From the NCBI GenBank assembly GCA_016788705.1, contig JAEUSQ010000050.1, forward strand, positions 62,001-126,000: 64,000 nt of DNA, read 5' to 3'. How positions within the stretch are numbered: position 1 is the first letter of the stretch; each line of letters begins with the position of its first letter. The position numbers and the translations under genes are program-made. Positions 37,731-46,147 of this stretch are shown piece by piece. The notes below the pieces were generated by a model. The model worked only from the letters and a program-made list of their open reading frames with translations, had not been told where the DNA came from and did not search any database. This DNA is from Bacteroidetes Order II. bacterium. Lineage in GTDB: Bacteria; Bacteroidota; Rhodothermia; Rhodothermales; UBA2364.

Positions 37731-38112
37731 AATGGGGTTGGTTTCGGTAAATAAATAAAAATTATAAAGAACTTTGTATTTTAAAGTTAATACATAAACG
37801 ACCAACTTGCAGCCTTGTTTCACTTTAAAAAGGGATGAATAAAAAAAAAGTGCTTGGTGTGAACCGGATGGGTTATCGCCAATCCAATTTGATCTTTCCC
37901 ATACATCTGCCCTGCTAGGACATCAATCACATCAAGATAACTAATTACATATAGTTAATTACATATTTTACACACCTATAAAGGCCACGTCGGATAGGCA
38001 TTCATAGATGGCGGGAGTAACTTAGCTTAGCATAGTAGGAAAAGGATTTATGGAAGCATCCGTCATAGAGTCCGGTATATCGCTTCGGGTGTCCGTATCT
38101 TAGAGAAAAAAC
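37731..38112. other. AT-rich divergent intergenic region with an 11-bp tandem repeat
   Basis: TAATTACATAT occurs at 37,942-37,952 and 37,956-37,966, spaced 14 bp start to start, directly followed by TTTTACACA (one mismatch from a DnaA box). No gene seen. Must include promoters for both flanking genes. Confidence 0.45.
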
Positions 38113-39579
38113 ATGCACCCATCAAAAAACCATACCCAAACACTCGATTTCCCACTGGATGAATTTCAGGACATGTTAGACCAAACCTTCCAGATGGTCA
38201 TGGGGTTTTATCGGCATATGGAGTCCCTTAAAGGGTTTAATGCTGGAACTCCACAAGAAATGGCTGCTCTTTTTGATGCTCCGCTGCCTGAGGAACCACA
38301 GCCGTTGTCCGAGGTTTTTGACGAGATTCGGGAAAAAGTGGTGGTGACGGCGACCGGCAATTTTGGCAAACACATGTATGCCTATGTCATGTCTGGCGGA
38401 AATCAGGTATCAACCTTGGCCGAGTTGATCATGACCACCCTAAACCAAAATAATACAAAATGGCATTTGGCGCCAGCCATGACCGAGATTGAAAAACGGG
38501 TGGTCAAATGGGCCGCTGCCATGATTGGTTTTACCGACGATGCAGGTGGGGCGATGGTTAGTGCAGGCTCTGAGGCCAATTTGGCTGGATTGACCGTAGC
38601 CCGAAATACGTTTTTCAATACCTTAGAAGTGCAAAACAATGGGCTTTTTGGTCAAAAGCCGTTTATCTTATATGCTTCAGAAGAAACCCATAATTGCATA
38701 GATAAAAGCATGGCTCTTTTGGGGCTTGGGCGTAAACACATACGCAAAATCCCCACTCATGCCGATTTTACCATTCGGTTGGATTTGTTAGAGGCACAGA
38801 TTCAGTCGGACTTGGCGGCTGGTTTACAACCTTTTTGTATTGTGGGCAATGCGGGGACGGTGAATACGGGTGCGATTGATCCGTTAGAGTCGTTGGCACT
38901 GCTGGCCCAAAAATATCGGTTGTGGTTCCATGTGGATGGGGCTTATGGTGGGTTGGCTTCCGGGCTTCCAGAATTAAGCGCTGCGTACTGTGGAATAGCC
39001 TTGGCGGACTCTATCGCCTTGGATTTTCATAAATGGCTGTATCAACCCTTCGAGGTGGGCTGTGTATTGGTCCGTGATTGGCAAACGCTGCGGACTTCTT
39101 ACCATCAACATGCGGATTATTTGGACAACAACTTCGACGGGGCATCGGTACAATTTGATTTTAACGACCATTATTTCCAACTCTCGCGCAATGCCAAGGC
39201 GTTCAAGGTCTGGACCTCTGTTAAGGTCTATGGATTCGAGCGGTTTCGGGCCATGATCCGGAAAGACATTGCTCTTACCCAATATCTGAAAGCGCAAGTG
39301 GAAGCAGCACCCGATTTTGAGTGGCTCGCATCGGGGCCATTGGCGGTGGGTTGTTTTCGATATCGAGGTGCGATGGTCACCGAGGCCGAAAAGGCCGCAT
39401 TTAATCAGCGTTTGGTTCCGGCACTGGAGGCAGATGGGCGTGTATTTATCATGGGAACCAAGCTAAAAGGACAATTCGCCTTGCGTGCCTGCCTCATCAA
39501 TCACCGAAAAGACCAGGCAGCCATAGATTATCTGCTATCAATCATTCGCGAGGTTGCGGAAAAACAAGTGCCGGCATAA
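38113..39579 (+). CDS. Group II PLP-dependent amino-acid decarboxylase
   Basis: The 488-residue enzyme matches the pyridoxal-dependent decarboxylase family (DOPA/glutamate/aromatic/PanP-like). ATGNFGKHMYAYVMSGGNQVS is close to its opening, AMVSAGSEANLAGLTVARN is the PLP phosphate loop, and WFHVDGAYGG holds the cofactor Asp. ALDFHKWLYQPFEVG has the Schiff-base Lys in the H-K-W motif. Substrate cannot be fixed from sequence; glutamate, aspartate and aromatic amino acids are candidates. If glutamate, it would supply GABA to gabT/gabD in the same window, but this is speculative. Coding strand is clearly G-rich (skew switch). Confidence 0.85.
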   Translation: MHPSKNHTQTLDFPLDEFQDMLDQTFQMVMGFYRHMESLKGFNAGTPQEMAALFDAPLPEEPQPLSEVFDEIREKVVVTATGNFGKHMYAYVMSGGNQVSTLAELIMTTLNQNNTKWHLAPAMTEIEKRVVKWAAAMIGFTDDAGGAMVSAGSEANLAGLTVARNTFFNTLEVQNNGLFGQKPFILYASEETHNCIDKSMALLGLGRKHIRKIPTHADFTIRLDLLEAQIQSDLAAGLQPFCIVGNAGTVNTGAIDPLESLALLAQKYRLWFHVDGAYGGLASGLPELSAAYCGIALADSIALDFHKWLYQPFEVGCVLVRDWQTLRTSYHQHADYLDNNFDGASVQFDFNDHYFQLSRNAKAFKVWTSVKVYGFERFRAMIRKDIALTQYLKAQVEAAPDFEWLASGPLAVGCFRYRGAMVTEAEKAAFNQRLVPALEADGRVFIMGTKLKGQFALRACLINHRKDQAAIDYLLSIIREVAEKQVPA

Positions 39580-39685
39580 AGCGAAGAGGACATTTTGCGG
39601 GTAAAGTTCCGTGTTTTTCACCGATCATTTTTTTGCAGAATCGGGTGTTAATTCGGATATTAACATTGTTAACCTTATTTGTACC

Positions 39686-40468
39686 ATGAATGTCCCCACA
39701 AGTGCTGTCCCAAAAAGAACTTCGGAGGATGTTTTAAAGCCCTCCTTCAAAACTGGGTGCTGGACGGTTTGGATTTTGTTTTCCGGCAGTCTTTATACCA
39801 TTTTTTGTTGTACAGCGGTGCTGGTACACAGCCTTTTAAAGCCGGGCCTTGCCATCTTTCATCGCTGGAGTAGGCGCTGGGGCCGAGGCATGTTGGCGTT
39901 GATGGGCATACGGACCCATGTGGCATTGCCTTTTGCTCTAGACCCCACAAAGCCATATATCTTTTTGGCAAATCATCAAAATGTGCTGGATATTTTTGTT
40001 TCTACTGGATTTATACCTGTCCCATTTGGCTTTTTGGCGAAGGTAGAACTTAAAACAGCGCCTTTTATTGGCTGGGTACTACAGCGTTTTTGTGTTTTTG
40101 TGGATCGTTCCACGCCGCGTAAGGCCGTCGAGAGCATCCGGCAAGCCGGAAAAATGGTGCGCGAAGGCCATGCGATCATGGTTTATCCGGAAGGAGAACG
40201 CACGTGGAGCAACCAGATGGTTCCATTTATGCGAGGGGCGTTCGAGGTGGCCATTGAGGCAGGTGTCCCTATTATTCCAATGTCTTTTGTGGGTTTTTAT
40301 GCTTGTGCCGATGAACGCCGCTATTTGGTCTCGCCAGGCGAAGTTCGGGTGATTTTTCATCCGGCCATAGAAACCAATGGTTTTACCCGAAAAGACATTC
40401 CCGCTCTGATGGAAACGGTCTTTGGGATCATTCAGTGTGGGCAGGAGGCCGCCGAAAGGCAAAATTGA
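39686..40468 (+). CDS. 1-acyl-sn-glycerol-3-phosphate acyltransferase (PlsC-like)
   Basis: The chosen start ATG at 39,686 gives 260 aa: MNVPTSAVPKRTSED, an N-terminal membrane helix (TVWILFSGSLYTIFCCTAVLV), then the LPLAT motifs FLANHQNVLDIF (H-x4-D), GFLAKVELKTAPFIGW and IMVYPEGERTWSNQM (EGxR-type), GVPIIPMSFVG. It should acylate lysophosphatidic acid or a related lipid at the inner membrane. An upstream in-frame ATG at 39,611 adds 25 unconserved residues. Followed by a bidirectional terminator. Confidence 0.85.
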   Translation: MNVPTSAVPKRTSEDVLKPSFKTGCWTVWILFSGSLYTIFCCTAVLVHSLLKPGLAIFHRWSRRWGRGMLALMGIRTHVALPFALDPTKPYIFLANHQNVLDIFVSTGFIPVPFGFLAKVELKTAPFIGWVLQRFCVFVDRSTPRKAVESIRQAGKMVREGHAIMVYPEGERTWSNQMVPFMRGAFEVAIEAGVPIIPMSFVGFYACADERRYLVSPGEVRVIFHPAIETNGFTRKDIPALMETVFGIIQCGQEAAERQN

Positions 40469-40510
40469 ACCTGCATTTGGGGATGGGTTTTAACAGCAGG
40501 TGTTGAGGAT

Positions 40511-40550
40511 CAAAAAAGCCGCTTCGGTGTATTCCGGAACGGCTTTTGTC
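40511..40550. terminator. Bidirectional intrinsic terminator between plsC-like gene and Oar-like receptor
   Basis: AAAAAAGCCG and CGGCTTTT pair around an inner TTCGG/CCGGAA stem; T-runs follow on both strands. Confidence 0.8.
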
Positions 40551-40571
40551 GTTACTTTTTAACGTGTCAGA

Positions 40572-43500
40572 TTAGAAAATAAACCGAATGCCCAACTGTG
40601 CTTGCCAACGCGAAAGCAGGCTAAAGTCATCGGCAAAGGTATTTTGAAGGTTGGTATCAAAGCTATAGGTAGGGTTGCCATTGGCATCTACCGACACCCC
40701 AATAGGTTGTGTATTAACAGGGATTTGGCGCACGCCCCAATTGGAATTAATCAGGTTGCCAAGGTTCAACACATCCAAGCTTACCTGAAGGGTTTTAGTT
40801 TGCCCACCCATGCTTAGGTTGAAGTCTTGCAGAAGGCGTAAGTCCACTTGGCTGTACCAAGGGGAGGTTGTCGCAAACTTGTCTGCCACTTTCCCACGAT
40901 TGGTAGAGAGGTATCCATCTTGTGCGATATAGGCTTTCAGGGCCGCTTTTTGCACAGTTTGCTCGGAGGCGGTGCCGGAGAATTTCATCTGGTCAATCTG
41001 TGCATCGGTAGGAATAAAGATCAGGTCGTTCAAGCCAGAAGTATCACCGTTTAGGTCTCCAGAATATGTGTAGCTATAGCGTCCGCCTTCGGCTGCTTGC
41101 AGGAACAGGGAAACGGTGGTAGCCATTCTGCCATTGCCATAGCTAAATTTCTTAAAGGCCGCACCCACAATCCGGTGTTTATTGCCATAAAGTGAAGGGG
41201 CGAGTATGGCCTCGTTTACATTGCCGTATGCCGGATTCCGGTCGAAGGCATCCGAAGAGATTTCCGCATCAATCGAAGAGGCATCCATGGCTATGCCGTA
41301 GTTATAGCCGAGCGATGTGTAAAGGCCATTTGCCCAATTGCGTTGTAGTTGGAACGAGGCATTGAAGGTATAGCCAATGTCGGTATTGGTAAAGACATAG
41401 GCATTATTGGCGTAAGGTACTGTGCGATCGGCAGCAGTATAAATGGGGCGGTTATCCACCCCTTTCAGGGTTCCCGAAGGTTTGTTAAGGCCATAATTCC
41501 GCACCATCATCGCATGGAGGTCGCGGGTATAGATAAAGTCACCAGAGAGCGTCCAGCCTTGGCCAAATTGTTGGTCGTATCCCAAATTGGTGCGCCAAAC
41601 TTGCGGGTACTTAAAGTCGGGCGAGGTTACGGTATAGAACCAGAAGTTCGGGTTGGCGATTTGGTTACCCACCCAAACGAAGGGGAAACGTCCGGTAAAG
41701 AGGCCACTCCCACCACGAACCTGTTGGGTCCGGTTGCCTTTTACGTCCCAGTTAAAACCAAAACGAGGCGAAAACAGCGGCTTTTGATCGGGTAATTGAG
41801 TGGAGTCGAACTTAATCTTGGCACCCGTTTCGGTAAAGTATTCTACACTGGGGTCATAACAGCAGTTGCGATCAATATTTTCTTGTGCTTTGGTGGCGCT
41901 ATCGAAGTATAAGGGCATATCCACACGCACCCCGAACGTGACGTTCAAAGTAGGGCTTACGGCCAGTTCGTCTTGTGCATAAAGGGCAAATTGCCCCATA
42001 TTGGTCTCGGCGAGTGCCCAACCGTCTTTGTCTCCCCATGCCTTTGCATTTTTGGTGGCCGCTGTATTCTTGGCCGCATTCACTGCAGTGTCTAAACCGC
42101 CTGAATTGACGAGGGTGATAAATTCTTGAACACTGTTATAACCGGGTGTAAAGGTGCCACCAAAGGCATCTAAGTTGAAGGAGTTATCAAACTCGAATTT
42201 CTCGAAGGAAGCCCCCAATGTCAGGGTATGCTTGTCTAAGTAGAGGTTGAGGTTGTCGGTAAACTGATAAACGTTTTGGTTCAATCGGTTATTAATGGAA
42301 AAAGGTTCGTGACCTGCCACAATGTAGCGAATCCCGTCTTTATTAATGTTGATGACCGGGAAAGGGGGAGAAAACGGATCCCGCGTATCTCGGAACGAGG
42401 AGAAACCAGCCTGAAGTTTGTTGCTGGCTTTGTTACCAAAGAGGGTACGCAGTTCCACGATTGCCGTGTTCAGGTTGTTGTTGATGCGGTAGCCAGCGTT
42501 TTCAAATTGTAAGGTGGTATAATCGGGGCCACGACGTCCAATAGCAGATGGGTGGGCAGGCTTGTCTTTAGAGGCTTGGAGGAATTGGTAGGTGGCTGCG
42601 AGTTTGCTCCGATCACTCAGGTTCCAGTCTAACTTCAAAATCCCTTTTTGGTTGGGGGTTTGGTGGGTATAATTCTCATACGCACCCGTATCGTAGCCAA
42701 ATCGTTGTTTCAGTGCATTGGAAACGGCCATAAGATCGGAGGCCAAAACCCGTGAAACATTCTCGCCAGTGCGTCCAGAAGCCGCCGCTAAGTAGTTGGA
42801 GCCAAGATCGGACCGCCGCTCAAATTCGGCATTGGCAAAGAAAAATAATTTATTTTGAATGATCGGGCCGCCAATGGCAAAACCACCTTGAAACTGCGAT
42901 TGATCACCTTTAAAGACTTCGCTACTGCCCACCTTGTTACCCGTGAGCGCTTCGTTCCGGTAAAAGCTAAATACGGTTCCGGCAAAAGAATTGGTTCCAG
43001 ATTTGGTTACCGCATTTACGGCAGCACCCGTAAACCCCGCTTGCGTGACGTCGTAAGGCGCGAGTGAAACCTGAATCTGGTCTATGGCATCCAATGAAAC
43101 TGGTTGCGCATCGGTCTGACCGCCGGGTGTGGCCGCGTCCAGACCAAAAGGATTATTAAAAATGGCCCCATCCAACGAGAAATTGTTGAATTGGTCGTTT
43201 CGACCGCCAAACGAATTTCCATCCGAAGCGGGTGTCAGGCGCGTATAGTCCGAGGCCGAGCGCGAGATGGTGGGCAAGGCTTGTATTTGGGCCTGGCTCA
43301 CATAGGTGGCTGCTCCTGTCCGCTCTTTGTTAATGGTAGCATCGGTATTGGCCGTTATTTCCACGGTTGTGGTTTGTGCGGATTCCTCCAGCGCCACCGA
43401 AAGATTCAGTTTTTGGGCCAGCGATAGTTGGATTCCTTCCGTCCGATTGGTTTTATATCCAATAAAACTAAACTCGACCACATATGGGCCACCTATACGC

Positions 43501-43724
43501 AAATTCGGTAGGTTGAACCGTCCGTCTGCACGGGTTACGGTCCCAAACACGGTCCCCGAAGGTTGGTGTATGGCTTTTACAGTGGCACCAGGCAAGGCTT
43601 CGCCTTTGGCATCCGTTACTTGTCCGGATAAAGCGGCAGTGGTTACCTGTGCAAGGGCGATAGAATGGAACAGGCCAAATAACAAAAGACCCATCCCAAA
43701 CATACGTCTGAGGGTATTAAACAT
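40572..43724 (-). CDS. Oar-like TonB-dependent outer-membrane protein with carboxypeptidase-like domain
   Basis: A 1050-residue protein with signal peptide (MFNTLRRMFGMGLLLFGLFH ... ALAQ), then an N-terminal carboxypeptidase-regulatory domain (about 33-115, LSGQVTDAKGEALPGATV). The plug (TRLTPASDGNSFGGRNDQFN, FSLDGAIFNNPFGLDAATPG) and a long beta-barrel follow, including KSGTNSFAGTVFSFYRNEAL and FLQASKDKPAHP, which is typical of Oar/adventurous-motility-type receptors. Ligand is unknown. The next gene is divergent. The terminal strand ends WQAQLGIRFIF. Confidence 0.9.
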   Translation of the reverse strand: MFNTLRRMFGMGLLLFGLFHSIALAQVTTAALSGQVTDAKGEALPGATVKAIHQPSGTVFGTVTRADGRFNLPNLRIGGPYVVEFSFIGYKTNRTEGIQLSLAQKLNLSVALEESAQTTTVEITANTDATINKERTGAATYVSQAQIQALPTISRSASDYTRLTPASDGNSFGGRNDQFNNFSLDGAIFNNPFGLDAATPGGQTDAQPVSLDAIDQIQVSLAPYDVTQAGFTGAAVNAVTKSGTNSFAGTVFSFYRNEALTGNKVGSSEVFKGDQSQFQGGFAIGGPIIQNKLFFFANAEFERRSDLGSNYLAAASGRTGENVSRVLASDLMAVSNALKQRFGYDTGAYENYTHQTPNQKGILKLDWNLSDRSKLAATYQFLQASKDKPAHPSAIGRRGPDYTTLQFENAGYRINNNLNTAIVELRTLFGNKASNKLQAGFSSFRDTRDPFSPPFPVININKDGIRYIVAGHEPFSINNRLNQNVYQFTDNLNLYLDKHTLTLGASFEKFEFDNSFNLDAFGGTFTPGYNSVQEFITLVNSGGLDTAVNAAKNTAATKNAKAWGDKDGWALAETNMGQFALYAQDELAVSPTLNVTFGVRVDMPLYFDSATKAQENIDRNCCYDPSVEYFTETGAKIKFDSTQLPDQKPLFSPRFGFNWDVKGNRTQQVRGGSGLFTGRFPFVWVGNQIANPNFWFYTVTSPDFKYPQVWRTNLGYDQQFGQGWTLSGDFIYTRDLHAMMVRNYGLNKPSGTLKGVDNRPIYTAADRTVPYANNAYVFTNTDIGYTFNASFQLQRNWANGLYTSLGYNYGIAMDASSIDAEISSDAFDRNPAYGNVNEAILAPSLYGNKHRIVGAAFKKFSYGNGRMATTVSLFLQAAEGGRYSYTYSGDLNGDTSGLNDLIFIPTDAQIDQMKFSGTASEQTVQKAALKAYIAQDGYLSTNRGKVADKFATTSPWYSQVDLRLLQDFNLSMGGQTKTLQVSLDVLNLGNLINSNWGVRQIPVNTQPIGVSVDANGNPTYSFDTNLQNTFADDFSLLSRWQAQLGIRFIF

Positions 43725-44149
43725 GGAGAAATGGTTTTGGTGTTTGAGGGTTTTGACCCAATACGGGTCATTTGGTGGTTTGTATGTTCAAAATATAAAT
43801 TTTAAGTTGCTAAAACGTTATTCGTATGTTACCAGCTCTTCAAAAGCTTGCGAAGCCTCTATGAATTATAAAAACGCTTTTAATTTATTTTTTGTAATCT
43901 TTAATGACTATTATATGTGGTTTTTTTAATTCATGACACTTTTACTAAAAAATGGTCAAAGCAGAAGTTCGCGGTGTATTGTGTTAGCATTAAAAGTTTG
44001 TTACCTTTTTGATTCGGGACTTTCTTGTATATGGCACTGCCCCGTCAATTAATTGGCAGGGCGTCTTTTGCCATCCAGTTGCTTATTTGAATAAAATAGC
44101 CATAATACCAATTACAAGCCCCCCGATTAGCCCCTTAACCCTTGCTACA
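43725..44149. other. AT-rich divergent leader region with GC hairpin
   Basis: Very AT-rich near 43,860-43,930. A hairpin around 44,036-44,073 (ACTGCCCC...GGCAGGGC, followed by GTCTTTT) lies upstream of the proposed TTG start of the glycosyltransferase, suggesting it belongs to the 5' leader rather than to the coding region. Confidence 0.42.
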
Positions 44150-45286
44150 TTGAAAGTTGCCTTATTCACCGGCAATTACAACCATATTGCGGATGGCGTC
44201 TCCTTAACGCTCAATCGCTTGGTCAGCCATTTAGAATTACGTGGGCACACAGTATTGGTCTTTGGCCCGCACAGCGATCGTCCTGCAATAAAGCATACAG
44301 GGGCATATGTTCCAGTACCATCCATTCCAATGCCCGTGGGCAACCGACAAGAATACCGTGTTCCTGTTCGGATGGGTACGGATGCGGCTCGACGACTCAA
44401 GGCGTTTAAGCCGGATATTGTCCACTTGGCAACGCCCGATATGCTTGGAAAAGCGGCCATTCGCTATGCCAAACAGGCGAATACCCCCATTGTGGCTTCA
44501 TATCACACCAATTTTTGCTCCTATCTGTCTTTTTATGGCCTGGGCTGGTTGGAGCCAATGATTTGGCGACACCTACGTGGTTTTTACAAATCGTGTCTTC
44601 AGTTGTACGTACCCTCACAGTCTATGGCCGATGTACTCCATGCAAACGGCATCTTGGCTGATATGCGTATTTGGGAGCATGGCGTAGAGGCCGATCGTTT
44701 TAACCCCACAAAACGCTCATTGGAATGGCGGCGAAATCTGGGCTTTGCCGATGAAGACCGGGTTGTGGCCTTTGTCAGCCGTTTGGTTACAGAAAAGGGC
44801 CTCGATGTGTTTCGAGAGGTGGTGCAGCGTCTTTCTGCCGATGGTGTTGCACACAAAACTCTGTTTGTGGGGGCAGGCCCGATGGAGCCAGGGCTACGTG
44901 CCGCACTGCCTGATGCGGTTTTTACGGGCCATCTCAAGGGAGAAGCCTTGGCGCGTGCTTTTGCCTCGGCAGAGGTCTTTCTCTTTCCAAGTGATACCGA
45001 GACCTTTGGACTGGTAACCCTCGAGGCGATGGCTTCGGGGCTTCCGGCGGTTTGTGCCGATGCTACGGGCAGTAAGGAATTGGTAGAGCCGGGTGTGACG
45101 GGCTTCTTGGCACCGCCTAAAGATGTAGATGCTTTTTATAAGGCGACCCGCACCATTCTTGAAGATGCTACACTGCGCCAAAACATGTCACAAGAAGCGG
45201 TGAAGCGTGCCCAGTTGTACGATTGGGAGACGATTATGCGCAAAATAGAGTGCTTCTATGAAGAAGCGATAAACGAATTCGCATGA
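44150..45286 (+). CDS. GT4 glycosyltransferase (SqdX/MgtA-like, lipid glycosylation)
   Basis: From a TTG at 44,150 the 378-aa product begins with the family pattern KVALFTGNYNHIADGVSLTL. It continues with the HLELRGHTVLVFGP strand, the MADVLHANGILADMRIWEHGVEADRFNP linker and C-terminal nucleotide-sugar motifs ETFGLVTLEAMASGLPAVCA and SKELVEPGVTGFLAPP. The closest families by eye are SqdX/MgtA-type enzymes that glycosylate lipids. An ATG at 44,009 would add 47 residues of low-complexity sequence and includes a terminator-like hairpin, so the TTG is preferred. Overlaps the next gene by four bases (ATGA), so they are translationally coupled. Confidence 0.75.
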   Translation: MKVALFTGNYNHIADGVSLTLNRLVSHLELRGHTVLVFGPHSDRPAIKHTGAYVPVPSIPMPVGNRQEYRVPVRMGTDAARRLKAFKPDIVHLATPDMLGKAAIRYAKQANTPIVASYHTNFCSYLSFYGLGWLEPMIWRHLRGFYKSCLQLYVPSQSMADVLHANGILADMRIWEHGVEADRFNPTKRSLEWRRNLGFADEDRVVAFVSRLVTEKGLDVFREVVQRLSADGVAHKTLFVGAGPMEPGLRAALPDAVFTGHLKGEALARAFASAEVFLFPSDTETFGLVTLEAMASGLPAVCADATGSKELVEPGVTGFLAPPKDVDAFYKATRTILEDATLRQNMSQEAVKRAQLYDWETIMRKIECFYEEAINEFA

Positions 45287-45981
45287 GAAATGGTTCATCT
45301 CCGCGTTGGTCGGAGGTTATAACAGATTGGAAATTTATTTTGGTGATGGTCTTTGGCATCTTGCTTGCCATTGCTGCTATCGTTTTTATCCTACCTCCGT
45401 TTTTAGACGTCATCGAGGCGCGAACGGGTCGCCGCATATATGACCCCGTTCTGGCTATCATTGGTCCGGTTCATATTTCAGAATGGATTTTTGTGGCGAC
45501 CTATTCGGTTAGTTTCTTGGGCGTGTTCCGCAACATCCACTCACCACACCATGTACTTTGGATTATTTTTGCCTATGCCGGGATCAATTTGTTCCGAATG
45601 ATCACCATGGCCATTGTTCCTTTAGAACCGCCTGAAACAATTATGGCTTTGCGCGACCCCTTTTTGGAGGGAGGTGTCTATGCGGGTGCTCCCAAAATCA
45701 AAGACTTGTTTTTCTCTGGTCATACGGCGACGGTAGGGATGTTCATTTTTATGGAACGGGATGTTCGCTGGCGCTTGGCCTTCATTTTTGGGACAGTACT
45801 CGTGGCGCTTTTATTGCTGTGGCAACATGTACATTATACAATAGATGTATTGGCTGCGCCCTTTTTCTCGTTTTTTTGCGTCTGGGTGATCCGTCTGGTG
45901 ATGGCCTTTGTATTTCCGGCTTCTCCGGTTTTTGTGCGTCAGGAGGTGGCATCCAGAATGGAGAGTAGGCCTGGTTTGTAG
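45283..45981 (+). CDS. PAP2_C (sphingomyelin synthase-like) membrane lipid phosphatase/transferase
   Basis: A 232-residue membrane protein with about six hydrophobic segments. The motifs IKDLFFSGHTATVGMF (SGH, catalytic His) and HVHYTIDVLAAPFFSFF (H-Y-T-x-D, second His and Asp) are those of the PAP2_C group, which includes sphingomyelin synthases and related head-group transferases. It overlaps the SqdX-like glycosyltransferase by ATGA, so both likely act on the same lipid at the inner membrane. Which headgroup is moved is unknown. Confidence 0.78.
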   Translation: MRNGSSPRWSEVITDWKFILVMVFGILLAIAAIVFILPPFLDVIEARTGRRIYDPVLAIIGPVHISEWIFVATYSVSFLGVFRNIHSPHHVLWIIFAYAGINLFRMITMAIVPLEPPETIMALRDPFLEGGVYAGAPKIKDLFFSGHTATVGMFIFMERDVRWRLAFIFGTVLVALLLLWQHVHYTIDVLAAPFFSFFCVWVIRLVMAFVFPASPVFVRQEVASRMESRPGL

Positions 45982-46090
45982 GTGCAGTTTCTTTGTGCAT
46001 GGGTTCTCTGATACTGTTCAAATGACTGTGTAGCGAATAATCCAATGACCCCGTTCTGGTGTGGCGTGTGTAGCTACATTCCCATAAACA

Positions 46091-46123
46091 CCAAAGGCCC
46101 CGTTACGTACACAGGGCCCTTGG
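46091..46123. terminator. Possible hairpin terminator between PAP2_C and SusD-like genes
   Basis: CCAAAGGCCC pairs with GGGCCCTTGG with one mismatch; no clear T-run, so strength and direction are uncertain. Convergent genes flank it. Confidence 0.4.
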
Positions 46124-46147
46124 AGCAGGAGGAGGAGGTTTTTTGTG

